Part shown: positions 29,992 to 39,805 of the stretch, one piece after another
How the letters are laid out: each line of letters opens with the position of its first letter
Position numbering within the stretch: position 1 is the first letter of the stretch
Assembly: GCA_026417655.1 (NCBI GenBank)
Contig: JAOACS010000014.1
Coordinates: 1-64,000 of the forward strand
Reading direction: 5' to 3'
Length of the DNA: 64,000 bases
Origin: Syntrophobacterales bacterium
GTDB taxonomy: Bacteria > Desulfobacterota > Syntrophobacteria > Syntrophobacterales > Thermodesulforhabdaceae
Position numbers and translations under genes: made by a program
Notes under the pieces: model-generated
Database searches by the model: none
What the model was told of the DNA's origin: nothing
What the model saw: only the letters and a program-made list of their open reading frames with translations

Positions 29992-30468
29992 ATGGGAAGC
30001 AAGCAGCAGGAAGGTATTAAGATTGTCTGCCAAAACCGGAAGGCCTTTCATGACTTCGATATAGTGGAGACTATAGAAGCCGGGATTGTTCTTTTAGGAA
30101 CGGAGGTTAAGTCTCTTCGGGAAGGAAGAGCTAACCTCAAGGACAGTTATGCAAAGGTCAAGAAGGGAGAGATATTTCTCTATGGGATGCATATAAGCCC
30201 TTACAGCCATGGGGGGTTTAGTAATCATGATCCGGAGCGTCCCAAAAAGCTTCTTTTACATAGAAGGGAAATTTTGAGACTAGGAGGAAAATCTTTAGAA
30301 AAGGGCTACTCAATTGTGCCTACCAAGGTCTATTTCCGTAAAGGTAAAGCAAAGGTTGAACTTGCTCTCGTTAAGGGAAGAAGGCTTCATGATAAGCGTG
30401 AAGCGATAAAGAGAAAGGAAGAAGCTAGAGAAATGGATCGCTTGAGGAAGCGATACAACATAAGGTAA
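29992..30468 (+). CDS. smpB: SsrA-binding protein
   Basis: 158 residues. It has the SmpB OB-fold pattern: IVCQNRKAFHDFDIVETIEAGIVLLGTEVKSLREGRANLKDSY-type core, then SPYSHGGFSNHDPERPKKLLLHR and a basic C-terminal tail KGRRLHDKREAIKRKE. It binds tmRNA and rescues stalled ribosomes. No tmRNA gene is seen in the window. The gene lies 22 bases after ptsI. Confidence 0.96.
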   Translation: MGSKQQEGIKIVCQNRKAFHDFDIVETIEAGIVLLGTEVKSLREGRANLKDSYAKVKKGEIFLYGMHISPYSHGGFSNHDPERPKKLLLHRREILRLGGKSLEKGYSIVPTKVYFRKGKAKVELALVKGRRLHDKREAIKRKEEAREMDRLRKRYNIR

Positions 30469-30496
30469 ACGATTTAGAGAGGGGCTTTGATAGGTG

Positions 30497-30688
30497 ATGA
30501 ATCTTAAGATGGAGTGTATGTGTCTTCAGTGTGGGATTTCACATTACATTCCTTTGGAGGATCTTTCCACCGAAGTAACTAGTGGTTTTGAGTACCCCAT
30601 TGTTGTAAATATCTTCTGTAACCGCTGCGGGGGGATGCTTTTTGTGGTAGGTAAAGAGGGGGATCAACCGAGATATTTAGTATCTTGA
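30497..30688 (+). CDS. Small protein with two CxxC pairs
   Basis: 63 residues. Two CxxC pairs (CLQCG near the N-terminus, CNRCGG near residue 48) suggest a zinc ribbon. No signal peptide or other motif is visible. The ATG at 30497 is preferred over a GTG three bases earlier. It ends inside the -35 region of the tRNA-Val promoter. I do not recognise the family. Confidence 0.6.
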   Translation: MNLKMECMCLQCGISHYIPLEDLSTEVTSGFEYPIVVNIFCNRCGGMLFVVGKEGDQPRYLVS

Positions 30689-30713
30689 CAAGTGTCCTTT
30701 GGTTGTATATAAA
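30685..30713 (+). promoter_or_regulatory. Sigma-70 type promoter for tRNA-Val
   Basis: TTGACA at 30685-30690, a 17-base spacer, and TATAAA at 30708-30713. Expected transcription start is near 30720, 13 bases before the mature tRNA. The -35 box overlaps the preceding ORF's stop codon. Confidence 0.85.
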
Positions 30714-30732
30714 AAATTCGCTTCAAACATGT

Positions 30733-30807
30733 AGGCACGTAGCTCAGGGGGAGAGCGCTACCTTGACGCGGTAGAGGCCGACGGTTCGAAACCGTCCGTG
30801 CCTACCA
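30733..30807 (+). tRNA. tRNA-Val (anticodon GAC)
   Basis: The acceptor stem AGGCACG pairs with CGTGCCT, followed by discriminator A and an encoded CCA. The anticodon arm CTACC-TTGACGC-GGTAG carries anticodon GAC (Val, reading GUC/GUU). The T arm is GACGG-TTCGAAA-CCGTC. All four arms can be drawn, and 75 bases is a normal length. Confidence 0.96.
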
Positions 30808-30822
30808 TAGGTGAAGGATTTA

Positions 30823-30845
30823 AAGGGGCATAGATGATGCCCCTT
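30823..30845. terminator. Hairpin between tRNA-Val and U32-family gene
   Basis: Perfect nine-base stem AAGGGGCAT/ATGCCCCTT with loop AGATG. It lies between the 3' ends of the convergent tRNA and U32 genes. The T-tracts on both sides are poor, so it is a probable but weak bidirectional terminator. Confidence 0.6.
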
Positions 30846-30858
30846 CTGGGTGATTACC

Positions 30859-31902
30859 TTATAATTCCAACCCTTTGATATTGCGGTGAAGTTCTCTGGT
30901 TTTCTCCATCCTTACACGGTCTCTGTCCCTAGCAAGTTCATCAAGTTCCCTTTGAAGTGGAATAAGATGAGGGGCGTTGTAGGGGATACCCTGGGCATGA
31001 GCATCTATAAATGTTCTGTATAGTTTTATCATTCTTGCGATAAGTCCCACTGGATATTCACGTCCCTGAACCTTTAGTGTTGCAAGCCCAAGATCCATGT
31101 AATCCCAAAGTTCTTTGCCATTAATGGCGAAGGCTACGTTTGGATGCCTTCTGATTTTATCATTTATCGATTCTATCTCAGTTTCCGATCGACCACGTTT
31201 CGAAAGAACCTTTCGTCTTTGCTCGTCCGTAAGAAGGCAAAGCCGGAAGCAGCTTCCGCTTCTATCTGGCCACCCTTCATATTCAACGATTTCGTTTCCC
31301 TCCTCGTCATAGTAGATCTTTTTGATGTAGGAGTCACTTATAAGTTCGTGGAAAGTACAGTTTCCTACTCCACCGACACAGCGATTTCCGTGGATAAGGA
31401 CTTCCGTGGCTACGCCCACTTGATCAGCCGCTTCTTTGAAAGCTCTTAATTTCTGAACGGTATTTATCTCTGTGCTCGCTACGATCTGAGAGGCACCATA
31501 GGATTTATATTCGGCTATTTGCTTAGGAGTCTGAATATTACAACCAACACTTGCATGAATTACCAGTTCAGAAAAATTATCCCTAATCATTTGCATTACT
31601 TCTGGAGTTTTAACTATTACCCCTTCAGCTCCCCAGGAAACGTATTTGGCAACCTTTTTGAGAAGGAGCATAAATTTTTCCTGAGGAATTTCAGCATTGA
31701 TAGCTACTCGGATTTTTCTATTCCCGTAGTATCTTGCTATTTCAATGGCTTCTCTAATTTGAGAGTCTTCCATCTCCCAGGCGCATTTTCTTCTACTGAA
31801 GCCCTTTGAACCGACATAGACGGCATCTGCGCCACTTTGAATTACCGCCTCTACCATCTCCAGGTTTCCTCCTGGAGCTAGGAGTTCGTTAATTGTTGCC
31901 AT
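30859..31902 (-). CDS. U32 family peptidase-like protein
   Basis: 347 residues. It starts in the U32 TIM-barrel pattern ([29 protein letters not shown]) and carries four clustered Cys typical of the UbiU/UbiV/TrhP group ([21 protein letters not shown]), which in relatives hold a 4Fe-4S cluster. Relatives act in O2-independent hydroxylation of ubiquinone or tRNA rather than proteolysis. The precise substrate is not readable. It has its own ribosome site and does not overlap neighbouring genes. Confidence 0.85.
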   Translation of the reverse strand: MATINELLAPGGNLEMVEAVIQSGADAVYVGSKGFSRRKCAWEMEDSQIREAIEIARYYGNRKIRVAINAEIPQEKFMLLLKKVAKYVSWGAEGVIVKTPEVMQMIRDNFSELVIHASVGCNIQTPKQIAEYKSYGASQIVASTEINTVQKLRAFKEAADQVGVATEVLIHGNRCVGGVGNCTFHELISDSYIKKIYYDEEGNEIVEYEGWPDRSGSCFRLCLLTDEQRRKVLSKRGRSETEIESINDKIRRHPNVAFAINGKELWDYMDLGLATLKVQGREYPVGLIARMIKLYRTFIDAHAQGIPYNAPHLIPLQRELDELARDRDRVRMEKTRELHRNIKGLEL

Positions 31903-31943
31903 GGGTATTACCTCCCCCTAAGAATTCAAAATGAGAGTAAAGT

Positions 31944-32771
31944 CTATGAAGACCTAAGAGCTACCTTTACCGTGGTCCAGGGGAAAAGGTTTCCTGGACA
32001 ATCGGTATTGGCTCCCTGTACCTCTCTGTGCCCCATCACATTTGTAATGGGGATACGATAATATTCCATCAAAGCCTTTAAGAGAGCTATCAAAGAGTTT
32101 AGTTGGGACTGGGTAGGAGACTTTTCGTTAAAGTTTCCCACAAGGGCTACTCCAATACCTACAGTGTTCATACCTCCAGCTTTACAGTGGGCTCCATCCT
32201 CCTGCTTTATCCATCTTGGAGATACCTCAATTTGACCATCCCCTTTCCCCAAGGTGCCGTTGTCTATTAAGAAGTGGTAACCTAATCCGTTTATGAAACC
32301 TCGCATCTGGTGGCTTTCATGTATGGTAAAGGCCTTTCCGATCTCTGTTGCCGTGTGGTGTATAATAATATAGCGCCATTTGGTGGAGGGATAAAGGGGG
32401 ATGATATTTTTAAAATAGGCCGCATTAGGTATGATTAATCTTTGGCCTATCTCGAGCCTGTCTGACCTTAGGTTATTAGCTCTTCTGATGGTTTCAGCAG
32501 AAACACCATACATCTTGGATATGCGCCAAAGGGTTTCAAGGGGTGCTACTTCGTGAACTAGGGTTTTCGATCCTTGAGGGATCCAAAGAGTTTTTTCTAT
32601 AACTTGGGGTCTCGATGAAGTAAGAGGTGGTGAGGATTCTGGAGTAACAACGGTCTTAGGATAATAACCATAGTACTGCACCCTAGAAGGTTTAGAACAG
32701 CCCATGGAGAGGTTAATACATATCAGCAAAAAAACTAACCCTATTTTGCAATAAAATCCAGTCTGCACCAT
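31944..32771 (-). CDS. Lipoprotein with LysM and N-acetylmuramoyl-L-alanine amidase domains
   Basis: 275 residues. A lipoprotein signal ([14 protein letters not shown]) leads to a LysM domain (about 75-118: [21 protein letters not shown]) and an amidase_2 domain (about 130-265). Zinc-ligand motifs are IIIHHTA, then DGAHCKA and CPGNLFPW. It should cleave peptide from glycan in the cell envelope. The start overlaps the end of the UDP-xylose synthase gene by 31 bases, so the two are likely coupled. Confidence 0.88.
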   Translation of the reverse strand: MVQTGFYCKIGLVFLLICINLSMGCSKPSRVQYYGYYPKTVVTPESSPPLTSSRPQVIEKTLWIPQGSKTLVHEVAPLETLWRISKMYGVSAETIRRANNLRSDRLEIGQRLIIPNAAYFKNIIPLYPSTKWRYIIIHHTATEIGKAFTIHESHQMRGFINGLGYHFLIDNGTLGKGDGQIEVSPRWIKQEDGAHCKAGGMNTVGIGVALVGNFNEKSPTQSQLNSLIALLKALMEYYRIPITNVMGHREVQGANTDCPGNLFPWTTVKVALRSS

Positions 32772-33724
32772 TCAGTTCTCAAACAATTATCAAAGTAATC
32801 AATGGTTTTCTTTAGCCCTTCCTTGAGTGGAACCTTTGGCTCCCAATTTAGGACTGTCTTAGCAAGCGTTATATCGGGACAACGCCTTCTAGGATCGTCC
32901 TGTGGAAGAGGCAGAAACAGGAGCTCCGATTTAGAGCCTGTCATTTCTATGATAGTCTCCGCTAGTTCCAAGATTGATATCTCCTCTGGATTTCCAAGAT
33001 TTACTGGCCCGGTAAATTCATCTGGAGAGTTCATGAGCCTTATCAATCCTTCAATCATATCATCGACATAACAGAAAGATCTCGTCTGGGAGCCGTCTCC
33101 ATAAATAGTTATCGGGAGGTTTCTAAGGGCCTGCAAAATAAAGTTAGAAACAACCCGCCCATCGTTAGGATGCATCCTTGGGCCGTATGTGTTAAATATC
33201 CTAGCCACCTTTATTTTTACCCTATGTTGCCTGTGATAGTCAAAAAATAAAGTTTCAGCACAACGCTTACCTTCGTCGTAACAGGCTCTAACCCCTAAAG
33301 GATTGACATTTCCTCTATAGTCCTCCCTCTGAGGATGAATTTCGGGATCACCATATACCTCCGAAGTAGAGGCCTGAAGAATCTTTGCCTTCGTTCTTTT
33401 AGCAAGTCCTAGCATGTTTATGGAGCCATGGACATTAACCTTAGTGGTTTGAACTGGATCAAGCTGATAATGAACAGGAGATGCGGGACAGGCTAGGTTG
33501 TATATTTCATCAACTTCGATGTAGAGAGGAAAGGTTATGTCGTGACGTATTAGCTCAAAATAGGGATTCCCTATAAGATGTCCAATGTTTACCTTGGAGC
33601 CCGTGTAGAAATTATCTACACAGATAACGTCTGCATGTTCTTTAAGTAACCTTTCACAAAGATGTGAACCGAGAAACCCTGCACCTCCCGTTACAAGAAT
33701 CTTTTTTTGCCATCCCTTCATCAA
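32741..33724 (-). CDS. UDP-glucuronate decarboxylase (UDP-xylose synthase) family
   Basis: 327 residues of the extended SDR fold. NAD-binding [15 protein letters not shown], catalytic Ser/Thr in [14 protein letters not shown] (YxxxK), and the UXS-specific stretch [20 protein letters not shown] followed by [11 protein letters not shown]. It converts UDP-glucuronate to UDP-xylose with loss of CO2, for surface polysaccharide. AGGAGG lies eight bases before the ATG. An AT-rich TATAAT at 33752-33757 upstream could serve as a -10, but no -35 is clear. Confidence 0.9.
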   Translation of the reverse strand: MMKGWQKKILVTGGAGFLGSHLCERLLKEHADVICVDNFYTGSKVNIGHLIGNPYFELIRHDITFPLYIEVDEIYNLACPASPVHYQLDPVQTTKVNVHGSINMLGLAKRTKAKILQASTSEVYGDPEIHPQREDYRGNVNPLGVRACYDEGKRCAETLFFDYHRQHRVKIKVARIFNTYGPRMHPNDGRVVSNFILQALRNLPITIYGDGSQTRSFCYVDDMIEGLIRLMNSPDEFTGPVNLGNPEEISILELAETIIEMTGSKSELLFLPLPQDDPRRRCPDITLAKTVLNWEPKVPLKEGLKKTIDYFDNCLRTEWCRLDFIAK

Positions 33725-33776
33725 ATCGCCTCCTGTTGGGGTTTGCGGTTTTTATTATAATAGTTGACAAAGACTC

Positions 33777-34222
33777 TTGCTTCAAGAAAGAACCTTATTG
33801 ATGATCAATTTGGGAGGGGAATGTTATTATTTATTTCGGGGTATTAATAGGGTGCTAGTCATAGAGGGTGAAGAAGTCCTTTTGGAGAGTTTAAAGAAAC
33901 GTCTCGGTAATGGGGGGATGAGGGCTTTTACGGCTACAATGGGTTCTAAAGGCTTGATATTTTGAGGCAGCAAAGGGATATTGAGGTAGCAATATAAGAC
34001 ACTAGGATGCCTTTTATGGGAGAATTACAAGAAACTTTTGAATTCATAGGGGGCGACTCTCCTATGGGCGAGGTTATTCTTATTACGAGACATGCCACAG
34101 CTGAATCGGCAGTTGAGGAGATGAGGCATGAAACCTTCGGCTTTCTAATGAAGCCGTACCTTGCAGAAGGTCTACGAGGTTACGAGAAAAAACATAAGGC
34201 TAAAGGGAGTTTCTATTTATAA
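33777..34222 (+). pseudogene. Broken response regulator receiver
   Basis: Receiver-like sequence is split. The first frame gives VLVIEGEEVLLESLKKRL and AFTATMGSKG, then runs off at a frameshift near 33955. In a second frame it continues DILRQQRDIEVAI, an in-frame TAA (33995) and DTRMPFMGELQETF, where the phospho-acceptor Asp is still present. It ends with ILITRHATAESAVEEMRHETFGFLMKP, including the conserved Lys. One base appears to be missing and one nonsense codon is present. It directly precedes the NtrB/NtrC pair, so it probably once belonged to that signalling set. Confidence 0.8.
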
Positions 34223-34238
34223 GCGGGGTTTAGTATAC

Positions 34239-35732
34239 ATGAAATTAGGTCTTAGGAAGCGTATCATTGGGCTAGTTATCGGTCTTTTTGTGGCGAATTT
34301 ATTTGGAGCCGGACTTACTATCCTTTACACCCACACTGTCCATCGGATCTATTCTGATACCTTTGTTCCTTCAATAAACATGCTTATTTTGGCGGATAGG
34401 TTGGAAGCTGCTCTTGTTATGGAAGAGGCCTGTATGGCTTATTTCTTTCTAAGTGGTGACAGTCGGTGGTTAGAAAAATTAGAGACCCATCACAAGGACT
34501 TCGGCAGCTTTTTACAAGAAGCTATTAAACAGTCTAACTCTGAACTTTCAAGGAAGATTTTAGCCGATATGGAATTGGCCTATGGAGAATTTGTCGAGAA
34601 TAGGCAAGAGACTATAAGAGCCTATAGAGACGGTAATACCTTGGAAGCTATAAAGCTACATTGGACCATCCAGGATCAATTCCACACTATCCATAGACTT
34701 GCAGAAAATTTTAAACAGTTTTATGAACAAAAGATTTCAAGAGCCAGAGACTCTTATAAAGAAGAGACCCGATATGTTACCTTTTCCGCAATGATAACTA
34801 TATTTTTTTCTTTGATGTCAACGATAGCCTTGGGATGGGTTTTAATAAAACAGGTATTGAATCCTGTCCGTTTCTTGGCCCATATGTTAGCCAGAACGGA
34901 TATAGCCCAAGACGAATTACCCCATTCGCCTAACGAAATTACAGAGTTGAGCCGTAGAGTGGAAAAGCTTTTAGAGGTAGTCGATACAGCCGAGAGTGCT
35001 TTAAAGGAGAGTAGAGAACACCTTATTCAATCTGAAAAGATGGCTCTTGTTGGGAAGCTTGCTGCTGGAGTAGCCCACAGTGTCCTCAATCCCCTGACAT
35101 CTGTTAAAATGCGGCTCTATTCCCTGGAAAAGAGTTTACAGTTAAGTCCTACCCAGCGAGAGGATCTTGAGGTGGTATCTGAGGAGATAAGGCATATAGA
35201 AACCATTTTAAGAAACTTTTTAGAGTTTTCTAGGCCACCAAAACCTGTTTTTCAGGAGATAAGCCCTTCGGATGTTGTAGACATGGTTCTTCAGCTGCTT
35301 CGCCACAGGCTTGAATCCTATAATGTCCAAGTTGTCTTAAAACGAAGAGGAAAGCTTTCTCTTGTCAAGGCCGATCCGGATCAGCTTAAGGAAGTTTTCG
35401 TCAATCTTATAATTAACGCCTGTGAAGCTATGGGAGAGGGAGGAACTCTCGAGATCGAAGAGGGCGAAGGAGTTTTAAAACCGGAAGGACGGGTGGTGAT
35501 TATTAAGATAAAGGATACGGGACCGGGCATTCCTCAAGAGATTGCCGATAAGATATTTGAGCCCTTTTTTACAACAAAAGACGATGGTTCTGGTCTTGGT
35601 CTTAGCATTTCAAAGCGTATCGTTGAAGACCATGGGGGGTGGATTCATTACACCTCCCAAGAAGGGCAGGGAACCACCTTTGTTGTCGCAATACCTTGCT
35701 GGGAGACTGGGAAATGGCTAAGATCCTGGTAG
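34239..35732 (+). CDS. Membrane histidine kinase (NtrB-type), altered H-box
   Basis: 497 residues. One membrane segment (about 9-32), a helical periplasmic sensor (four-helix-bundle-like, about 33-185), a second membrane segment (about 190-210), HAMP, HisKA and HATPase (NLIINACEAMG, DTGPGIP, GSGLGLSI). The H-box reads AGVAHSVLNPL. His 280 is present, but the following residue is Ser 281 instead of the Glu usual in H-E-x-x-N-P. The start at 34239 is chosen because it opens the signal-anchor; the longer frame has 26 unlikely residues. It overlaps the downstream regulator by 19 bases. Confidence 0.9.
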   Translation: MKLGLRKRIIGLVIGLFVANLFGAGLTILYTHTVHRIYSDTFVPSINMLILADRLEAALVMEEACMAYFFLSGDSRWLEKLETHHKDFGSFLQEAIKQSNSELSRKILADMELAYGEFVENRQETIRAYRDGNTLEAIKLHWTIQDQFHTIHRLAENFKQFYEQKISRARDSYKEETRYVTFSAMITIFFSLMSTIALGWVLIKQVLNPVRFLAHMLARTDIAQDELPHSPNEITELSRRVEKLLEVVDTAESALKESREHLIQSEKMALVGKLAAGVAHSVLNPLTSVKMRLYSLEKSLQLSPTQREDLEVVSEEIRHIETILRNFLEFSRPPKPVFQEISPSDVVDMVLQLLRHRLESYNVQVVLKRRGKLSLVKADPDQLKEVFVNLIINACEAMGEGGTLEIEEGEGVLKPEGRVVIIKIKDTGPGIPQEIADKIFEPFFTTKDDGSGLGLSISKRIVEDHGGWIHYTSQEGQGTTFVVAIPCWETGKWLRSW

Positions 35733-37153
35733 TTGATGATGATCCTCAGTTGAGAAAAAGCTTTGAACGTATTCTCTCCTCAATGGGACATAGTGTTAAA
35801 ACGGTCCCTACGGCTGAGATGGGGATTAGTGTTGTTCAACAGAACATTCCTGATCTTGTAATTATGGATGTAAGGCTTCCAGGTATGAACGGCCTTGAAG
35901 CCTTTGAAGAGATTAAAAAGATAGAACCTAGGCTTCCCGTTATAATAATGACAGCCTATGGAACTACAGATACAGCTATTGAGGCCACGAAACGAGGAGC
36001 CTTTGACTATATTCTTAAGCCCTTTGACATCCCAGTTATGCTTAAGATGATTGAACAGGCTCTGAAGGCCGGAAAATTTATGCGTTCCCGAGTTGCTGTA
36101 GATGCGGAACCGGGAAGGGATTATTCATCCGATGCCCTTATTGGAAGAAGCTCGGCTATGCAGGAAATATTTAAGGCTATTGGTCGAGTGGCCCCCACCG
36201 ATGCAACGGTTCTAATCCGTGGGGAATCAGGCACGGGTAAGGAACTTGTTGCTCGAGCAGTCTACCAACACAGTGCCCGGGCCGATAAGCCTTTTCTTGT
36301 TATTAACTGCGTTGCCATACCGGAAACTCTCCTAGAAAGTGAACTTTTTGGCTATGAAAAGGGAGCCTTTACCGGCGCTCACAGCCGACGTATAGGTAAG
36401 GTTGAACAAGCTCACGGCGGCACCATATTCCTTGATGAGATTGGAGATATGCCCCTTTCCATACAGGCAAAGCTACTTCGCCTTCTTCAGGAAAAGAGTG
36501 TGGAAAGGTTGGGCGGTCGACAGCCAATCCCTGTAGATGTTAGGATAATAGCGGCGACTAATAGGGATTTAGAGTCAGCTGTTTCGGAAGGACGCTTCAG
36601 GTCGGATCTCTACTATCGCCTTAAAGTGGTAACGTTGGAGCTTCCACCCCTTAGGGAACGCCGTGAAGATATTGGTCTTCTTGCCGATTATTTTCTTGCC
36701 AAGTATTCGGCTGAAATGGGAATACCAAATCCGGGTATAACTTCTCAAGCACGCGCCTTAATGGAGGTTCTCGATTGGCCAGGCAATGTTAGGGAGCTCG
36801 CAAACACCATAAGAAAGGTGCTTATATTTAACCGGGGAATGCCTATAACTAGAGAGGAGCTTGCAGAAGCTGTTGGGCAAAGTGAGTTAAGGGACGGTGG
36901 AAAAGATATTTTTCGAGCCAAGGAGTGGTTGCGTCAATGGATAAGGCAGGAGCTTCTTCATAGACAAAGTGACCACGTATTCGATGACCTCATAAGTGAG
37001 ATTGAAGCAGAAATTATACGACAGGGTTTAGAGATAACTGGTGGTAACCGATCTCAGGCTTCAAAACTTCTAGGATTGTCAAGGCCGACCCTTATTGCTA
37101 GGATGGAAAAATATGGAATAAAGGTCCAAGCGCAGATATCCTCTGAAGATTAA
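35714..37153 (+). CDS. Sigma-54-dependent response regulator (NtrC family)
   Basis: 479 residues. Receiver with Asp 52 (LVIMDVRLPGMNG), AAA+ domain with Walker A GESGTGKE, the sigma-54 contact loop GAFTGA, Walker B FLDEIGD and the arginine finger region FRSDLYYRL, and a C-terminal Fis-type helix-turn-helix (RSQASKLLGLSRPTLIARM). It activates RNA polymerase with sigma-54. The ATG at 35714 has GGGAG upstream. The cognate kinase is the overlapping upstream gene. Targets are not in the window as far as I can see; no clear -24/-12 box was found. Confidence 0.93.
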   Translation: MAKILVVDDDPQLRKSFERILSSMGHSVKTVPTAEMGISVVQQNIPDLVIMDVRLPGMNGLEAFEEIKKIEPRLPVIIMTAYGTTDTAIEATKRGAFDYILKPFDIPVMLKMIEQALKAGKFMRSRVAVDAEPGRDYSSDALIGRSSAMQEIFKAIGRVAPTDATVLIRGESGTGKELVARAVYQHSARADKPFLVINCVAIPETLLESELFGYEKGAFTGAHSRRIGKVEQAHGGTIFLDEIGDMPLSIQAKLLRLLQEKSVERLGGRQPIPVDVRIIAATNRDLESAVSEGRFRSDLYYRLKVVTLELPPLRERREDIGLLADYFLAKYSAEMGIPNPGITSQARALMEVLDWPGNVRELANTIRKVLIFNRGMPITREELAEAVGQSELRDGGKDIFRAKEWLRQWIRQELLHRQSDHVFDDLISEIEAEIIRQGLEITGGNRSQASKLLGLSRPTLIARMEKYGIKVQAQISSED

Positions 37154-37239
37154 TTTTTCTAAAAACTCTCTTGACAGAACAGGTGATTAGCGACCATTCT
37201 AAACATCTGATTAATTTTCTTTAACGAGGTGTTAACCCT

Positions 37240-37905
37240 ATGGAAGATATTACTAAGGAGAGAATACTTTCTGCTGCCGAAGAGCTTTTTGCGGAAAAGG
37301 GATACGATGCGGTTACGATCCGCGAGATCACCTCTAAGGCTCGCTGTAACCTCTCCCTTGTATATTACTATTTTGGGAGTAAGAAAAAACTTTATCTAGA
37401 GGTATTTAAGGAAAAATGGGCGAGTCGGGCAAGGGAACTACACGAGGCCTTCTTCGATGCTATTGAGGAGACAAAACCCACTACCCTTGATGAGGTGATT
37501 CGAATTCTCACCGCCACTTATCTCGAGCGTAAGATGAACGCCCAGAATTTGCAATTCCATCTGCAGCTTATAGCTAGAGAGCTCCAGAAGCCAACAGAAG
37601 CCTTGGATTTTGTCTTTCATGAGATTATAAAACCCTTCTTTGCAAGGCTCGAAGACCTAATACACCCCTTTCTTAATCCTAGTGCCAGAAAAGATAACAT
37701 TGTACTTTCCCTCTTTAGTGTTTTTGCTCAGATTGTTCACATTATAAACAGCCGTCACGTTCTCCCAAAATTGCTTGAGCGTCCCTTTGATGCAAAAACA
37801 AAGGAACTTCTCATTCAGCATATAACAACCTTTTCCATGTATGGCATGAATGGGCTTATAATGCAAAATAGTCGGGATAGCTTTATAACAGAGGGCCTAA
37901 AATGA
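37240..37905 (+). CDS. TetR family transcriptional regulator
   Basis: 221 residues. The N-terminal HTH is ERILSAAEELFAEKGYDAVTIREITSKARCNLSLVYYYFGSK-like, in the usual TetR layout. The C-terminal ligand domain resembles the CecR/DUF1956 type (HEIIKPFFARLEDLI). The upstream region contains TTGACA (37173) with a weak -10, and TGATTA occurs twice between that box and the ATG, a possible operator. Its TGA overlaps the methyltransferase ATG (ATGA), so the two are coupled and the regulator probably controls its own operon. Confidence 0.9.
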   Translation: MEDITKERILSAAEELFAEKGYDAVTIREITSKARCNLSLVYYYFGSKKKLYLEVFKEKWASRARELHEAFFDAIEETKPTTLDEVIRILTATYLERKMNAQNLQFHLQLIARELQKPTEALDFVFHEIIKPFFARLEDLIHPFLNPSARKDNIVLSLFSVFAQIVHIINSRHVLPKLLERPFDAKTKELLIQHITTFSMYGMNGLIMQNSRDSFITEGLK

Positions 37906-38900
37906 GTCGCGACAAGAATGATAAGGGAAATGAGATCCTTGAAGAGCTCAGAAAATTTATGGAGAGTCGTGCTGTTTTTACCGCTGTAGAGTTTGGGATT
38001 TTCGATCTTATTGATCGTAAAGGTTTTGCTATGGCCAACGATATCGCAGAGGAGCTTGGTGTTAACAAAAGAGCTCTTACACGCCTTCTCGACTGCCTTG
38101 TAGCTTTAGGTTTTATTGCTAAAACCAATGATACCTATAAACTTGCCGAGAAGGGCTCCTTTTTAACCTCTTCTCATCCCCTTAGTATTCTTCCCATGGT
38201 TAAGCATCACTGCTACCTTTGGAAGAATTGGTCCTATCTGACCGAGGCCGTTACCCATGGATTTAATCCCCATCGGAAGGAGATTACTAGTTCGCCAGAG
38301 ACTCAGAAATCCTTCATACAGGCGATGCATGTTATTGGAAGATCTATGGCGTGGGAGATAGTATCAAGTTATGATGCTTCATGGGCTAAAAGACTTCTAG
38401 ATATTGGCTGTGCGTCGGGCACCTACGCGATAGCTTTTTTAAAAAAATATCCCCAAATGGAAGCTGTCCTTTTCGATTTTCCGAGTGTTATCCCCTATGC
38501 TAAACAACGTGTGACTGAAGAGGGGCTACTGGGTCGAGTCTCCTTTGCGGAAGGGGACTTTTACACCGATGAGTTACCTGTTGGTTGTGATCTTGCTCTT
38601 CTTTCCGCTATAGTCCATCAAAATAGTCCCGAGGAAAATATCGATCTTTTTAGAAAGATACACCGGGTGTTGGAGCCGGGAGGGAGGATTCTAATACGGG
38701 ACCACGTCATGAGTGAAGACAGAACTTGGCCGCCTGCGGGAACTATATTCGCCCTAAACATGCTTGTCGTAACCCCAGCGGGAGATACCTATACCTTCTC
38801 TGAACTACACCGATTTCTTACGGAGGCTGGCTTTGAAAGTATACGATTGGTCAGATCAGGACCTAAGATGGATTGTCTCGTTGAGGCGATCAAGGCTTGA
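37902..38900 (+). CDS. SAM-dependent O-methyltransferase (winged-helix type)
   Basis: 332 residues. An N-terminal winged-helix dimerisation domain (about 15-100: FTAVEFGIFDLIDRKG, ELGVNKRALTRLLDCLVALGF) precedes a Rossmann methyltransferase domain with LLDIGCASGTYAIAF. This is the plant-type/CrtF-like O-methyltransferase family (Methyltransf_2). The substrate is unknown; it probably methylates a small hydroxylated molecule. Co-transcribed with the TetR regulator. Confidence 0.85.
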   Translation: MSRDKNDKGNEILEELRKFMESRAVFTAVEFGIFDLIDRKGFAMANDIAEELGVNKRALTRLLDCLVALGFIAKTNDTYKLAEKGSFLTSSHPLSILPMVKHHCYLWKNWSYLTEAVTHGFNPHRKEITSSPETQKSFIQAMHVIGRSMAWEIVSSYDASWAKRLLDIGCASGTYAIAFLKKYPQMEAVLFDFPSVIPYAKQRVTEEGLLGRVSFAEGDFYTDELPVGCDLALLSAIVHQNSPEENIDLFRKIHRVLEPGGRILIRDHVMSEDRTWPPAGTIFALNMLVVTPAGDTYTFSELHRFLTEAGFESIRLVRSGPKMDCLVEAIKA

Positions 38901-38968
38901 CGTGATAATGAAAGTGCTTAAGAATAAAACGAGTTTTTACTCCATAAAGTATTTCCTTGGAGTCTTTA

Positions 38969-39799
38969 ATGAATAGTTCCTTACTTCTTAGCCTTTCGAC
39001 TTTTGGCTGGCTCTTTTGTAGCCTTCTATATTTAGGGGTTTTGATCTTTCAGAAACACTCCCTTAAGAAAGGGGCCCTAGGGGTAACAATTATTATACTT
39101 CTTGTCCAGGGGGCAGGAATAATTCTCAGGTGGAGGGAATCCTACGAGTTAGGAATTGGCCATGTGCCGCTTACTAACCTCTATGAGTCACTGGTTTTCG
39201 GGTCCTGGGCGATCATGGCGGTGTATTTAATGTTTGTTAGACGATGGCAGATAGTAGGACTTGGGGTTGTTCCTTCGTTGCTAGCCTTTCTTGCCATGGC
39301 CTATGCATCATTTTCACCAAATGTTGAAAGTCGCATTCAGCCGCTCGTTCCAGCTCTAAAAAGCAATTGGTTACTAGCTCACGTTACAACGTGCTTTCTT
39401 GGGTATGGGGCCTTTGCAATATCTTTTGGAGCAAGTCTTGCTTACATATTGAAAAGAAAATACGAGGATAAGGGTTTTTTCAGGATTCTTCCCGACGCTG
39501 GAATACTTGAAAAATTTAATCGCCAGATAATAATTTTTGGTTTCCTGTGGCTTACTGTCGGGATCCTTACCGGAGCGGTATGGGCAGAAAGTGCTTGGGG
39601 GAATTACTGGAGTTGGGATCCTAAGGAAACCTGGTCCCTTATAACCTGGCTAGTCTATGCCTCAGTTCTTCATGCTTATAAGAACTGGTCTGGTCAAAGA
39701 ATAGCTTTAATATCGATTGTGGGTTTTGGCTGTGTTATTTTCACCTATTTTGGTGTAAACTTTCTTTTGAGTGGTCTCCATTCCTACGGTGCAAGGTGA
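38969..39799 (+). CDS. Cytochrome c biogenesis protein CcsB/CcsA family
   Basis: 276 residues, about eight membrane segments. The heme-handling WWD-type motif is WAESAWGNYWSWDPKETW, with flanking His in LLAHVTTC and SGLHSYG. It delivers heme across the membrane for cytochrome c assembly (system II). ATG 38969 is chosen with TTGGAG upstream; a TTG 12 bases earlier is possible. No ResB partner is adjacent. Confidence 0.88.
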   Translation: MNSSLLLSLSTFGWLFCSLLYLGVLIFQKHSLKKGALGVTIIILLVQGAGIILRWRESYELGIGHVPLTNLYESLVFGSWAIMAVYLMFVRRWQIVGLGVVPSLLAFLAMAYASFSPNVESRIQPLVPALKSNWLLAHVTTCFLGYGAFAISFGASLAYILKRKYEDKGFFRILPDAGILEKFNRQIIIFGFLWLTVGILTGAVWAESAWGNYWSWDPKETWSLITWLVYASVLHAYKNWSGQRIALISIVGFGCVIFTYFGVNFLLSGLHSYGAR

Positions 39800-39805
39800 T
39801 AGAAG

